Source of the DNA: Rhizobium leguminosarum
GTDB taxonomy: Bacteria; Pseudomonadota; Alphaproteobacteria; Rhizobiales; Rhizobiaceae
Direction: 5' to 3'
DNA length: 64,000 nucleotides
Assembly: GCF_017876795.1 (NCBI RefSeq)
Contig: NZ_JAGIOR010000001.1
Coordinates: 4,738,501 to 4,802,500 of the forward strand
In this document: piece after piece, positions 16,117 to 25,786 of the stretch
Numbering within the stretch: position 1 is the stretch's first letter
How the letters are laid out: every line of letters starts with the position of its first letter
The notes under the pieces: generated by a model
What the model was told of the DNA's origin: nothing
The model's database searches: none
The model's input: the letters and a program-made list of their open reading frames with translations, nothing else
Translations under genes and position numbers: made by a program

Positions 16117-16299
16117 TTGCAGCGTAAGCCTGTCAGGAAGGGCGAAATGTTTACCAACGTCAATCTGCGATCGATCCGCCCCGGCTTCGGCATGAAAGCG
16201 AAGCATTTCGATGCCTTGCTCGGCCGGCGTGCCGCGCGCGACATCGCTTTCGGGGAGCCCCTTGGCTCCTCAATGATTGAGGGTGGGTTCGAGGCTTGA
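16117..16299 (+). pseudogene. Relic of pseudaminate/sialate synthase: C-terminal SAF domain only
   Basis: About 50 residues (KPVRKGEMFTNVNLRSIRPG, then FGMKAKHFDALLGRRAARDI) align closely with the SAF (antifreeze-like) domain at the C-terminus of the intact PseI encoded at 17283-18335 (VKAGEAITPAHVRSIRPGYG). The TIM-barrel part is missing; similarity begins right after a TAG stop at 16114. The stop of the relic overlaps the TTG start of pseF (TTGA), so an ancestral synthase gene was probably coupled to pseF and has since lost about 85 percent of its length. Expression as a free SAF domain is possible but unlikely. Confidence 0.8.
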
Positions 16300-16997
16300 A
16301 CGAGGGCTCGAACGCCGTTTGCATCATTCCGGCCCGCGGTGGCAGCAAGCGCATTCCTCGGAAGAATATTCGTCCTTTCCGCGGTCGCCCGATGCTTCTC
16401 TGGTCGGTCGAGGCTGCTTTGATGTCCGGTGCTTTCGACTCGGTCCTTGTTTCGACCGACGACGACGAGATCGCGGAGGTGGCCCGCGCGGCGGGAGCTG
16501 AAGTGCCCTTCCTGCGGTCGGCTCGTACGTCCAACGACTACGCATCGACCGCCGACGTCCTGGAAGAGGTACTCGGGCAACTCGGCAAGATTGGGCACAA
16601 CTACACACTGGGCTGCTGCCTTTATCCGACTGCGCCGTTTGTGCAGGGCGAAGACCTGGCCAACGGACGGGCACGCCTCGAGGACAGCGATTTCGACGTC
16701 GTGATGCCGATCGCAGCCTTTTCCTACCCGATCTGGCGGTCGTTGGCGCGGGACGCGGCAGGAAGGGTGCTTTTGAACTTCCCAGAGAACCTCAATGTCC
16801 GTAGCCAGGATTTGCCGACGGCTTACCATGATGTGGGTCAGTGGTACTGGTTCCGAACTGCGGCCTTCCTGCGCACTCACGTGCTTATGGGCAGCAACAC
16901 CGGGTCGATCGTGGTACCGGCGGAGCGCATGCAGGATATCGACACCGAGGAAGATTGGGCGATTGCCGAATATAAGCACGAGAGGCTCTTCGGATAA
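16296..16997 (+). CDS. pseF: Pseudaminic acid cytidylyltransferase
   Basis: The 233-residue CMP-sugar synthetase activates pseudaminic acid with CTP. It has the family nucleotide loop IIPARGGSKRIPRKNIRPFR, the VSTDDDEIAEVARAAGAEVPFLR segment, and GCCLYPTAPFV; QWYWFRTAAFL is typical of PseF rather than NeuA. The start is TTG at 16296, overlapping the relic's stop; no ATG fits the conserved N-terminus. pseI follows 285 bp later, giving the last two enzymatic steps to CMP-pseudaminate. Confidence 0.9.
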   Translation: MNEGSNAVCIIPARGGSKRIPRKNIRPFRGRPMLLWSVEAALMSGAFDSVLVSTDDDEIAEVARAAGAEVPFLRSARTSNDYASTADVLEEVLGQLGKIGHNYTLGCCLYPTAPFVQGEDLANGRARLEDSDFDVVMPIAAFSYPIWRSLARDAAGRVLLNFPENLNVRSQDLPTAYHDVGQWYWFRTAAFLRTHVLMGSNTGSIVVPAERMQDIDTEEDWAIAEYKHERLFG

Positions 16998-17282
16998 CTG
17001 CCCCCGCCTCCGCCTTGTTCGCCAATCGTCGCGGCATCCACGAGCCTTACAATTATAACCGCAAAATTATCGGCTTTGCCTGCTGCTCTATGCCATCCGG
17101 CAAAGCCGCTGACGTCGTACCTGGTAACAGAATAATTCGCGTCACCACCCATCGTGTGCTTCCGCGCTCCCGGCACAGGGCCCGCTTTCCCGAAGCCGGG
17201 GTCGCTGTCACCGTCCCGAGCACCGAGTTGCGTTGACGACTATGCATGGGTAATTATGACAGCAAAACTCTAAGGATCGCAG

Positions 17283-18335
17283 ATGACGCAACATGAGATC
17301 TCTATTGCTGGTCGCCGCATTGCGGATGATCAACCGCCGTTTATCATTGCCGAGCTTTCCGCCAATCATCTGGGAGATATCGGCCGCGCGTTGAAGTCGA
17401 TCGATGTTGCGGCCGAATGTGGCGCAGATGCAGTGAAATTCCAGACTTATACCCCTGACACACTTACCATTGACGTTGACAATGAATATTTCCGAATAAC
17501 GGGCGGCCTCTGGGATGGGCGCACTTTGTACGATCTCTATGGAGAGGCGTTCACCCCTTATGAATGGCACGCCGAACTGTTTTCACATGCTAGAAGTAGA
17601 GGCATCATCCCGCTATCGACGCCCTTCGATGAAACGGCGATCGAGCTTCTCGAAGGCCTTGACGCTCCGGCCTACAAGATTGCCTCATTCGAAGTCATCG
17701 ACCTGCCATTGGTGGCCGCGGTCGCGAGACGCGGAAAACCCATGATCATTTCGACGGGCATGGCCGATCTCGCAGAAATCCAGGCCGCCGTGCAGACGGC
17801 ACGAGACAACGGCGCTTCCGAAATTATTCTATTGCACTGCACAAGCGCCTACCCTGCTCCGTTCACCGATGCGAGACTGCGAACTATCCCGCACATGAAG
17901 GAAGCATTCCAAGTAATCGGCGGGTTGTCGGATCATACTCCCGGTACCGCCGCCGCTGTCGCCAGCGTTGCCCTCGGTGCCCGCGTCATTGAGAAACACT
18001 TCACCCTGTCACGAGATGACGGCGGGCCGGATTCTTCTTTCTCGCTGGAACCCGATGAACTCGTGAGACTTGTTTCTGACTGCCGCAGTGCGTGGGAGGC
18101 CCTTGGCTCAGTGAGCTACAACCTCTCCAAAAGTGAACGCGGAAGCGAGAAATTCCGCCGGTCATTATTCGTCGTGCAAGACGTTAAGGCCGGTGAAGCA
18201 ATCACCCCCGCTCACGTTCGTTCGATCCGCCCGGGATATGGTATGCCGCCAAAGCATCTTCCGGACGTCATCGGCAGAAAGGCTGCACACGACCTTAGCC
18301 GAGGCCAGCCGCTGACGTGGAAGGATTTGGATTAG
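17283..18335 (+). CDS. pseI: Pseudaminic acid synthase
   Basis: The 350-residue NeuB-family enzyme condenses phosphoenolpyruvate with the 6-deoxy-diacetamido-altrose precursor. Seen are the barrel entry PPFIIAELSANHLGDIGRAL, AVKFQTYTPDTLTIDV, YKIASFEVIDLPLV, GGLSDHTPGTAAAVASVALG with VIEKHFTLSRDDGGPDSSFS, and the SAF domain from about residue 295. Length and the LTIDVDNEYFRI insertion fit PseI. AAGGATCG precedes the ATG. pseB, pseC and pseG are not in the window, so the rest of the pathway must be encoded elsewhere. Confidence 0.92.
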   Translation: MTQHEISIAGRRIADDQPPFIIAELSANHLGDIGRALKSIDVAAECGADAVKFQTYTPDTLTIDVDNEYFRITGGLWDGRTLYDLYGEAFTPYEWHAELFSHARSRGIIPLSTPFDETAIELLEGLDAPAYKIASFEVIDLPLVAAVARRGKPMIISTGMADLAEIQAAVQTARDNGASEIILLHCTSAYPAPFTDARLRTIPHMKEAFQVIGGLSDHTPGTAAAVASVALGARVIEKHFTLSRDDGGPDSSFSLEPDELVRLVSDCRSAWEALGSVSYNLSKSERGSEKFRRSLFVVQDVKAGEAITPAHVRSIRPGYGMPPKHLPDVIGRKAAHDLSRGQPLTWKDLD

Positions 18336-18471
18336 CGATTTCTTCAACGTCGGCGTACCGGGCTCGAAACAGTGCGATCGGCACGCCCCAGCCTTCCGGT
18401 CCCATCAGGGCTACCGCAAAACGGCGAATTCGCGCGAATGATGATAGGAACCGACGCCGTCCATCCGATGC

Positions 18472-19383
18472 CTACAACCTGTTCAGGAGAGCGAGGATGG
18501 GAAGAAATTTGGTTTGGAGGGTGCTTTGACGCCTTATCCCGGTTTGCTTCAGCACCGACAGTCTCTCAAAGGGCCAACCGCCGTTGCGGGCACGCTGAAA
18601 AGCATGGAAAACGGCGCGATTTTCGGGAGCGAGACGATCCTCGAAGGTCTTGATCGCCTCTGCGTGAGCAGTGTTCCACGCACGCCATTGCCCCCGAAAA
18701 GCCATCCACAATCTGGCGACTTGCATTGAGATACCGTTATTGGCGCCGACCAGGTTGTCGGCGTGCTGGCGGTATTTCACCACCGGTTCCGAATCGTAGC
18801 GGACCACCCCGCCGCAGCCTGCCACGACAATATAGAACCACCAATCGTGGGAAATGAGACGTGTCTTCGGCAATGTGTCGACCACAAGATCCCTTGCCGG
18901 CTGATTGAACATCATGGTGTTGCCTCCGCCGATGCTCTGGACCAGGGCGTTGCGAAAACTTGGTTCGAGTTTGAACTCGGGCGACACGCCTGCATGATTG
19001 AGTTGTTCATCGACAATTTCGGTCCGAGCGAAATAAACTGCCGGCGTGCCAGGGTCGATCCCCGAGAGCCAGTCAAACGCACGTTCGAGTTTGTCCGGAT
19101 ACCAAATGTCATCCTGGTCGCTGAACGCATAAGCGTCAGCATTTTCGAGCTTCGAAAGGTTGTTGAGGAAGTTACCGCAAAAGCCGAGATTGACGGGATT
19201 TCGTATCAAGCTGAAGCGCGCATCCTTTACGACCAGAGCTTCGAGCATTTCGACGGTACCGTCCGTTGAGCCGTCGTCGAAGAACGTGACATGCCAGTCG
19301 GTGAGCGTCTGCGCCTCAATGGATGCAATCTGCTCGCGAAGATAGCGCATTCCATTATAGGTCGCGCAAAGAATTTCTATCAA
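18472..19383 (-). CDS. Family 2 glycosyltransferase
   Basis: The 303-residue GT-A protein starts IEILCATYNGMRYLREQIAS and carries FFDDGSTDGT, then AFSDQDDIWYPDKL, the QDD-W signature of the RfbF/WsaF/CpsIaJ-type glycosyltransferases of O-antigen loci. The C-terminal part is basic with no clear transmembrane helix. The start is TTG at 19383, with GGAG about 10 bases upstream. It is convergent with pseI and divergent from gmd. Donor and acceptor sugars cannot be read from sequence. Confidence 0.87.
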   Translation of the reverse strand: MIEILCATYNGMRYLREQIASIEAQTLTDWHVTFFDDGSTDGTVEMLEALVVKDARFSLIRNPVNLGFCGNFLNNLSKLENADAYAFSDQDDIWYPDKLERAFDWLSGIDPGTPAVYFARTEIVDEQLNHAGVSPEFKLEPSFRNALVQSIGGGNTMMFNQPARDLVVDTLPKTRLISHDWWFYIVVAGCGGVVRYDSEPVVKYRQHADNLVGANNGISMQVARLWMAFRGQWRAWNTAHAEAIKTFEDRLAPENRAVFHAFQRARNGGWPFERLSVLKQTGIRRQSTLQTKFLPILALLNRL

Positions 19384-19829
19384 CTGAATATCTCCGATCC
19401 AGCTCCCACAACGAGGCGCCAGGCGATTTGTCGATCCGCTGTTTCATCACACATCGCAACCCCATCCGGCCAATGCCTGTGCCAGCGTGCGCCATAAAAC
19501 ATGATCGTCACCTCGCCAACTGAAATTCAAAGCATGTCGGAGGTGAATTCTTTTGCTGCAGCCATTATGCCACGCCAAAGCACCCCACGATGTCGGATAA
19601 AGGCGGGCCGGCGCCTGGGCCTCCCGTGTCCCGATTATATAATATTAGCGGGCAAGCCGTAAGTTGCGTCGCAAGGCGTGCCGATAATAGACGAAGGCAA
19701 GATAAATTCGCAAAAAATATTCCCGGACTACTTGTTCCCGATGCGCGAAGGTTGTTCATTTATATTCGCAACTGCGCGGATAAACGACCCAGCACATTCA
19801 AAAGACAACCCAGCTTGAGAGGCACGTGC
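19384..19829. other. Intergenic region upstream of gmd
   Basis: This 446-bp stretch lies between the divergent glycosyltransferase and gmd. A frame from 19590 runs into gmd, but its first 80 codons have no similarity I recognise, and the conserved gmd start is at 19830. It should hold the promoter of the gmd-fcl-rfb run; no confident promoter could be picked. Base composition changes here from the AT-richer accessory part to the GC-rich part. Confidence 0.45.
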
Positions 19830-20912
19830 ATGAAAAAAGCCCTCATCACAGGCATCACGGGCCAGGACGGCTCCTATCTGGCAGAGTTTCTCATCAAGAA
19901 GGGATATGAAGTACACGGCATCAAGCGCCGCACGTCCCTTTTCAACACCGACCGCATCGACCATCTTTACCAGGATCCGCACGTCGCCGGTCGCAATCTT
20001 GTGCTGCATTACGGGGATATGACGGATTCATCGAGCCTCGTTCGCATCATCCAGCAGGTCCAGCCCGACGAGCTCTATAACCTGGCGGCGCAGTCCCATG
20101 TCGCCGTCTCCTTCGAAGAGCCGGAATATACGGCCAATTCCGACGCGCTCGGTGCTCTGCGCATCCTCGAGGCGATCCGCATTCTCGGCCTTGAGAAGAA
20201 GACGCGTTTCTACCAGGCGTCCACTTCCGAACTTTACGGTCTGGTTCAGGAAATCCCCCAGCGCGAAACGACCCCCTTTTATCCGCGCTCGCCTTACGCC
20301 GTCGCCAAGCTCTACGCCTACTGGATCACGGTCAACTATCGGGAAGCCTATGGCATCTATGCCTGCAACGGCATCCTCTTCAATCATGAGAGCCCGGTGC
20401 GGGGCGAGACCTTCGTGACGCGCAAGATCACCCGTGCATTGGCGCGCATCAAGCTCGGCCTGCAGGACTGCCTCTATCTCGGAAACCTGGGCGCAAAGCG
20501 CGACTGGGGGCACGCCAAGGACTATGTCGAGATGCAGTGGCTGATGCTGCAGCAGGAATTGCCGGAAGATTTTGTCATCGCCACCGGCGTGCAGTATAGC
20601 GTCCGCGAATTCGTCGATGCCGCAGCTCATGAGATCGGGCTTTCGATCACATGGAAGGGGTCAGGCGTCGAGGAGAAGGGCTACGACGAGAACGGCCGCT
20701 GCATCGTCGCGGTCGATCCCCGATACTTCCGCCCGACAGAGGTCGAAACCCTGCTGGGCGATCCGACCAAGGCGAAGGAAAAGCTTGGCTGGGAGCCGAG
20801 GATAACGTTTAAGCAGCTTGTCGCAGAAATGATGCACGAGGACCTCAAGTCCGCCGAGCGCGACGAACTCGTCAAGCGCCACGGCTTCCCCGTATACGAC
20901 CATCACGAGTGA
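19830..20912 (+). CDS. gmd: GDP-mannose 4,6-dehydratase
   Basis: This is a 360-residue extended short-chain dehydrogenase. The start [20 protein letters not shown] carries the Gly-rich NADP loop; [15 protein letters not shown] and [15 protein letters not shown] provide the Thr, Glu, Tyr and Lys catalytic residues; [20 protein letters not shown] is the GDP-mannose binding signature. It makes GDP-4-keto-6-deoxymannose, the substrate of the next gene. GAGAGGCACGTGC precedes the ATG. Four bases separate it from fcl. Confidence 0.96.
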   Translation: MKKALITGITGQDGSYLAEFLIKKGYEVHGIKRRTSLFNTDRIDHLYQDPHVAGRNLVLHYGDMTDSSSLVRIIQQVQPDELYNLAAQSHVAVSFEEPEYTANSDALGALRILEAIRILGLEKKTRFYQASTSELYGLVQEIPQRETTPFYPRSPYAVAKLYAYWITVNYREAYGIYACNGILFNHESPVRGETFVTRKITRALARIKLGLQDCLYLGNLGAKRDWGHAKDYVEMQWLMLQQELPEDFVIATGVQYSVREFVDAAAHEIGLSITWKGSGVEEKGYDENGRCIVAVDPRYFRPTEVETLLGDPTKAKEKLGWEPRITFKQLVAEMMHEDLKSAERDELVKRHGFPVYDHHE

Positions 20913-20916
20913 TCCG

Positions 20917-21840
20917 ATGAATAGAGACGCAAAGATCTATGTTGCCGGCCATCGAGGCATGGTGGGCTCGGCGATTGTCCGACGGCTGAAGGCCGGCGGC
21001 TACACCAACATCGTCACCAGAAGCCATGCCGAACTCGATCTCGTCAGTCAGGCGGCCGTTGCCGAATTCCTGAAGACGGAGCGGCCGGACTACATCTTTA
21101 TGGCCGCCGCCAAGGTTGGCGGCATCCATGCCAACAACGTCTATCGCGCGGAGTTTCTCTATCAAAATCTGATGATCGAGACGAATGTCGTTCACGCCGC
21201 CTGGCAGGCTGGCGTGGAGCGCATGCTGTTCCTCGGTTCGAGCTGCATCTATCCACGCGACTGCCCTCAGCCCATTCGCGAGGAATATCTGCTGACCGGG
21301 CCCCTTGAGCAGACGAACGAGCCCTATGCGATCGCCAAGATAGCGGGTGTCAAACTGTGCGAAAGCTACAACAGGCAATATAAAACCTGCTATGTCTCGG
21401 CGATGCCGACCAACCTCTATGGGCCGAACGACAGCTATGACTTGAACAACAGCCATGTGATGCCGGCCCTGATCAGAAAGGTCCATGAGGCCAAACTTCG
21501 CGGGGATCGGCAACTGACCGTCTGGGGTTCCGGTCGGCCAATGCGCGAGTTCCTCTACGTCGACGACATGGCTGACGCTTGCGTTTTTTTGATGGAAAGC
21601 GACGTCAACGAGGGGCTCATCAATGTCGGGACGGGCGAAGACATTACCATCCGAGAACTTGCCGAGACCATCATGAGGGTCGTCGGCTTCAAGGGTAAGA
21701 TTGTTTATGACGACACGAAGCCGGACGGAACGCCACGCAAGCTGATGAGCGTTGACCGTTTGTCGGCAATTGGGTGGAAGGCAACGACGTCCCTTGGCGA
21801 CGGTATTGCGCAAGCATATGCCGATTTCCTGTCCCGATAG
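20917..21840 (+). CDS. fcl: GDP-L-fucose synthase
   Basis: The 307-residue epimerase-reductase (also called WcaG) converts GDP-4-keto-6-deoxymannose to GDP-L-fucose. It shows the nucleotide loop [29 protein letters not shown], the [12 protein letters not shown] loop with the catalytic Ser and Cys, and the [16 protein letters not shown]yr-Lys pair. Fucose is a known component of R. etli O-antigen, which fits the setting. It is co-transcribed with gmd. Confidence 0.95.
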   Translation: MNRDAKIYVAGHRGMVGSAIVRRLKAGGYTNIVTRSHAELDLVSQAAVAEFLKTERPDYIFMAAAKVGGIHANNVYRAEFLYQNLMIETNVVHAAWQAGVERMLFLGSSCIYPRDCPQPIREEYLLTGPLEQTNEPYAIAKIAGVKLCESYNRQYKTCYVSAMPTNLYGPNDSYDLNNSHVMPALIRKVHEAKLRGDRQLTVWGSGRPMREFLYVDDMADACVFLMESDVNEGLINVGTGEDITIRELAETIMRVVGFKGKIVYDDTKPDGTPRKLMSVDRLSAIGWKATTSLGDGIAQAYADFLSR

Positions 21841-21967
21841 CGTTGATTCCCGCAGCGATTGACGAGCCAACACGTCTTCCGTATAGGCTGCTGGCTGCGG
21901 CATCGCAAGCAGGAGCGGCCCTCTTCAGCAGCGGCCGGTGCCAGCGCGGATAGGACGAGGTGATGCG

Positions 21968-22525
21968 TTGAATGTAGAACAACTGGAGATCGGGGACGTC
22001 AAAAAGATCACCCCCGCCAGATTTGGTGACTCGAGAGGCTATTTTAGCGAGGTCTTCAAAGACGCCTGGTTCCGCGAGAACGTGGCAGACGTGTCTTTCG
22101 TACAGGACAACGAGTCGCTTTCAGCCCAGACGGGGACCGTCCGGGGTCTGCATTTCCAACTGTCGCCCTTTGCGCAGGGCAAACTTGTGCGCTGCCTGCG
22201 CGGTGCGCTCCTGGATGTGGCGGTCGATATCAGGCAGGGTTCTCCGACCTATGGGAAATGGGTCTCCGCAGAACTCTCTCCCGAAAATGACGCTCAGCTT
22301 TGGGTGCCGGCCGGCTTTGCCCACGGGTTCATGACTTTGCAGCCCGACACGATCATCAGCTACAAGGTCACCGCTCCCTACAACGCCGAGCATGATCGCG
22401 GCCTCAGATGGGACGACCCTGCGATCGGGATCGCGTGGCCGCGGATGGATGGCTATGTTCTTTCGGACAAGGACAAGAAACAGCCCCTGCTTTCCGAACT
22501 CCCCTCCTATTTTCAATTTGCGTGA
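21968..22525 (+). CDS. rfbC: dTDP-4-dehydrorhamnose 3,5-epimerase
   Basis: The protein has the RmlC cupin fold: DSRGYFSEVFKDAWF, VQDNESLSAQTGTVRGLHFQ with the catalytic His, and VPAGFAHGFMTLQPDTIISY. The start is uncertain. TTG at 21968 follows GAGGTG and gives a 185-residue protein of family length; GTG at 21938 would add ten residues. It is the first of four dTDP-L-rhamnose genes in the order rfbC-B-D-A. Confidence 0.93.
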   Translation: MNVEQLEIGDVKKITPARFGDSRGYFSEVFKDAWFRENVADVSFVQDNESLSAQTGTVRGLHFQLSPFAQGKLVRCLRGALLDVAVDIRQGSPTYGKWVSAELSPENDAQLWVPAGFAHGFMTLQPDTIISYKVTAPYNAEHDRGLRWDDPAIGIAWPRMDGYVLSDKDKKQPLLSELPSYFQFA

Positions 22526-22537
22526 ACGGAGAGCCTC

Positions 22538-23593
22538 ATGCGTGTTCTTGTGACAGGTGGCGCAGGCTTCATCGGTTCGGCATTGGTGCGCTATCTCGTC
22601 AGCGAGGTCGGCGCCGAGGTGCTCAATATCGATAAGCTGACCTATGCCGGCAATCTCGCCTCGCTCAAGGCGATCGAGAATGCTCCCAACTACAGGTTCC
22701 TCAAAGCCGATATTTGCGACAGAAGCGCGGTCAGCAACGCTTTCGAGGAGTTTCGTCCCGATTACGTCATGCATCTGGCGGCCGAAAGCCATGTCGACCG
22801 GTCGATCACCGGGGCAGCGGATTTCATCGAAACGAATATCAACGGCACCTTCAGCATGCTGGAGGCGGCGCGGCAATATTGGCAGGGCCTTGACGACGAT
22901 GCGAAGGCAGCATTCCGAATGCTGCATGTGTCGACCGATGAAGTCTATGGTTCGCTCGGTGAAGACGGGCTGTTTGCCGAGACGACGCCTTACGATCCCT
23001 CCTCTCCCTATTCCGCATCCAAGGCAGCCAGCGATCACCTCGCCACGGCATGGGAGAGGACCTACGGCCTGCCCGTGATCATCTCCAACTGTTCGAACAA
23101 TTACGGTCCTTTCCATTTCCCGGAAAAGCTCATCCCTCTCATCATCTTGAATGCGATGGAGGGCAAGCCCTTGCCGGTCTATGGAAGCGGCTCGAACATT
23201 CGCGATTGGCTCTATGTCGACGACCACGCGCGGGCACTGTGGCTGATCGTGCAGCGGGGCCGCCTCGGCGAGAAATACAATGTCGGCGGGCGCAACGAGC
23301 GGCGCAACATCGAGGTCGTCGAGCGGGTCTGCGCAATCATGGACGAAATACGGCCGGGAAGCGCGCCGCACCGCAAACTGATCAGCTATGTCGCCGACAG
23401 GCCGGGCCACGATGCGCGCTACGCGATCGATGCCACCAAGCTTGAAACCGAACTTGGCTGGAAGGCGCTTGAAAATTTCGACAGCGGCATCCGCAAGACC
23501 GTCGAATGGTATCTGGAAAACGCATGGTGGTGGGGCCCGCTGCGCTCGGGCGTCTATTCCGGCGAACGGCTCGGCATATTGAAAAAGGTATGA
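22538..23593 (+). CDS. rfbB: dTDP-glucose 4,6-dehydratase
   Basis: The 351-residue SDR enzyme starts [20 protein letters not shown]. It has [27 protein letters not shown] with Thr-Asp-Glu of the active site, and [12 protein letters not shown] with the Tyr-x-x-x-Lys pair. [17 protein letters not shown] is diagnostic for RmlB. It lies 12 bp after rfbC and one base before rfbD. Confidence 0.96.
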   Translation: MRVLVTGGAGFIGSALVRYLVSEVGAEVLNIDKLTYAGNLASLKAIENAPNYRFLKADICDRSAVSNAFEEFRPDYVMHLAAESHVDRSITGAADFIETNINGTFSMLEAARQYWQGLDDDAKAAFRMLHVSTDEVYGSLGEDGLFAETTPYDPSSPYSASKAASDHLATAWERTYGLPVIISNCSNNYGPFHFPEKLIPLIILNAMEGKPLPVYGSGSNIRDWLYVDDHARALWLIVQRGRLGEKYNVGGRNERRNIEVVERVCAIMDEIRPGSAPHRKLISYVADRPGHDARYAIDATKLETELGWKALENFDSGIRKTVEWYLENAWWWGPLRSGVYSGERLGILKKV

Positions 23594-23594
23594 G

Positions 23595-24488
23595 ATGCGC
23601 ATCGCGGTAACGGGAAAGAGCGGTCAGGTCACGTCTGCGCTGCAAGCGCTTGAGGTGCCGGGGATCGAGGTCATCGCGATCGGAAGGCCCGAGCTGGATC
23701 TGCTCGAGCCTTCGACGGTTCGTGAAGCCATTGCGAACGTCAAGCCTGACGTCGTCGTCTCGTCCGCCGCCTACACGGCCGTCGACAAAGCCGAAAGCGA
23801 CGAAGCGGCGGCGTTCGCGATCAATCGGGACGGTGCTGCGGCCGTTGCCGCGGCAGCCGCCAAACTCTCCCTTCCCGTCATCCATCTTTCGACCGATTAT
23901 GTTTTTGCTGGCGACAAGCCCGGGCGCTATATCGAAAGCGACCCGGTGGGGCCGGTATCGGTCTATGGCAGAGCAAAGCTCGAGGGCGAGCATGCGGTTG
24001 CCAGAGCGAACGAAAACTATGTCATCCTGCGGACATCCTGGGTCTATTCGACCTTTGGCCACAACTTCGTGAAAACAATGCTGCGGCTTGCCGAGACGCG
24101 GGACGCGTTGAGCGTTGTGAGCGATCAACGGGGCTGCCCGACGTCTGCCCAAGACATAGCCGACGCCATCGTCAAAATCGCCGGCAGACTGACACAGGAC
24201 TCCAGTCCGGCCTTGCGGGGCGTCTTTCATTTGGCCGGCAGCGGCGAAACGAACTGGGCCGAGTTTGCCCGATACATATTCTCCATTCGGCAGGAAAAGA
24301 CCGGAAGAGGCGTCACCGTCACGGATATCGCAACCGCCGACTATCCCACGGCGGCGAAACGGCCGGCCAATTCCATCCTGTGCTGCGATAAGTTGACGAG
24401 CCTTTATGGCGTGAGCATGCCGGACTGGCGGGTGTCGACGCGAACTGCGGTGACGAAGCTCTTGGATGAATCGAAGGAGGCCGTATGA
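23595..24488 (+). CDS. rfbD: dTDP-4-dehydrorhamnose reductase
   Basis: The 297-residue RmlD-type reductase has [60 protein letters not shown] and [13 protein letters not shown] with the catalytic Tyr-Lys. It performs the last step to dTDP-L-rhamnose. Its end overlaps the rfbA start by 4 bases (ATGA). Confidence 0.95.
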   Translation: MRIAVTGKSGQVTSALQALEVPGIEVIAIGRPELDLLEPSTVREAIANVKPDVVVSSAAYTAVDKAESDEAAAFAINRDGAAAVAAAAAKLSLPVIHLSTDYVFAGDKPGRYIESDPVGPVSVYGRAKLEGEHAVARANENYVILRTSWVYSTFGHNFVKTMLRLAETRDALSVVSDQRGCPTSAQDIADAIVKIAGRLTQDSSPALRGVFHLAGSGETNWAEFARYIFSIRQEKTGRGVTVTDIATADYPTAAKRPANSILCCDKLTSLYGVSMPDWRVSTRTAVTKLLDESKEAV

Positions 24489-25351
24489 AAGGCATTGTGC
24501 TTGCGGGGGGGAGCGGCAGCCGCCTGCACCCGATGACTCATTCCGTATCGAAGCAGCTGCTTCCGATCTACGATAAACCGATGATCTACTACCCGCTGAC
24601 CACCTTGATGTTGGCCGGCATACGGGAAGTTCTGATCATCTCCACCCCGCACGACATGCCGCTTTTTCAGCGGCTGCTGGGTGACGGCAGCGAATGGGGC
24701 ATGTCACTGAGCTATGCCGTCCAGCCGAGCCCGGATGGACTGGCACAAGCCTATATCATCGGAGCGGATTTCGTGGCGGGCGGCCCGTCCTGTCTTATCC
24801 TCGGCGACAATATCTATTTCGGTCACGGCCTTCCCGAGCTGCTTGAAGAGGGCGTATCCAAGGGTGACGGCGCGACGGTCTTTGCCTATCACGTGCACGA
24901 TCCCGAACGCTACGGCGTCGTCGAATTCGGCAGCGACATGAATGCCATTTCAATCGAAGAAAAGCCGGCGAAGCCCAAATCGCACTGGGCCGTCACCGGC
25001 CTTTATTTCTACGACGCCGATGTCGTTAACATCGCCGCCGATCTGAAGCCATCGGCGCGCGGCGAATATGAGATTACCGATGTCAACAAAACCTATCTGG
25101 AGCGCGGCAAGCTGCGTGTCTCGATGATGGGCCGGGGATATGCCTGGCTTGACACCGGCACACCCGAAAGCCTGCTCGAGGCCGGGGAGTTCGTCCGCAC
25201 GCTGGAAAAACGCCAGGGCTTCAAGATCGCCTGCCCGGAGGAAATCGCGCTGGCGAAAGGTTTCATCACGAAAGAGCAGTTCGCCCAGATTGCCGCCAAA
25301 GCCGGCAAAGGCGATTACGGCCAATATCTGCGCGGCCTGCTGGCTGAATAG
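24485..25351 (+). CDS. rfbA: Glucose-1-phosphate thymidylyltransferase
   Basis: The 288-residue RmlA enzyme starts [20 protein letters not shown] and has the [27 protein letters not shown] and [20 protein letters not shown] motifs that bind dTTP and glucose-1-phosphate. It begins the rhamnose pathway although it is last in the operon. AAGGAGGCCGT lies in front of the ATG inside the rfbD end. A GC-rich hairpin follows the stop. Confidence 0.96.
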   Translation: MKGIVLAGGSGSRLHPMTHSVSKQLLPIYDKPMIYYPLTTLMLAGIREVLIISTPHDMPLFQRLLGDGSEWGMSLSYAVQPSPDGLAQAYIIGADFVAGGPSCLILGDNIYFGHGLPELLEEGVSKGDGATVFAYHVHDPERYGVVEFGSDMNAISIEEKPAKPKSHWAVTGLYFYDADVVNIAADLKPSARGEYEITDVNKTYLERGKLRVSMMGRGYAWLDTGTPESLLEAGEFVRTLEKRQGFKIACPEEIALAKGFITKEQFAQIAAKAGKGDYGQYLRGLLAE

Positions 25352-25359
25352 TCGCGACC

Positions 25360-25392
25360 ACGGCGCCGCGCGCTTTTCAGGCGCGGCGCCGT
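25360..25392 (+). terminator. GC-rich hairpin after rfbA
   Basis: The arms ACGGCGCCGCGC (25360-25371) and GCGCGGCGCCGT (25381-25392) form a perfect 12-bp stem with a 9-base loop, 8 bases after the rfbA stop. No T-run follows, so it may stabilise the mRNA 3' end or work as a weak terminator. Confidence 0.6.
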
Positions 25393-25786
25393 AACGCATT
25401 CGTCTTCGTTCACCGTGGTTTTGATGCGCCTCGAAGTCCACAGGCGAACTCTATATCCAATTTGCGCAGAATGTGCCGCACACCCAGCTCGGGGTGTGGA
25501 AGCGTTAACGCTTGGAGCACTTAATGCAGGCAAGGACGCCAAACTTCCGACAGGCTGTTGCTGCCGTGGCTTGAGCAACGGCACAGCTGGTCGGCATGCA
25601 GAGGCGCGAATGCGATCGAATGAGCCGATGGCATCTTTTCAAACAATGATCTCAAAGCCGATGGAGACCGTCGTGGCGGGCTGGTCAGAGGATACCATGG
25701 CTTACAAGAACGTCGAGCAGAGCACGGAAACATGAAAACAGGTCCGACCCCGTCGACCGAGCAGGCTCGCGAAGGTTCGGGCGTTC
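25393..25786. other. Intergenic region between rfbA and decayed GGDEF-EAL gene
   Basis: I see no gene in these 394 bp. Frames crossing it (for example 25415-25735) have no recognisable similarity. It presumably held the promoter of the downstream pseudogene. Confidence 0.45.
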
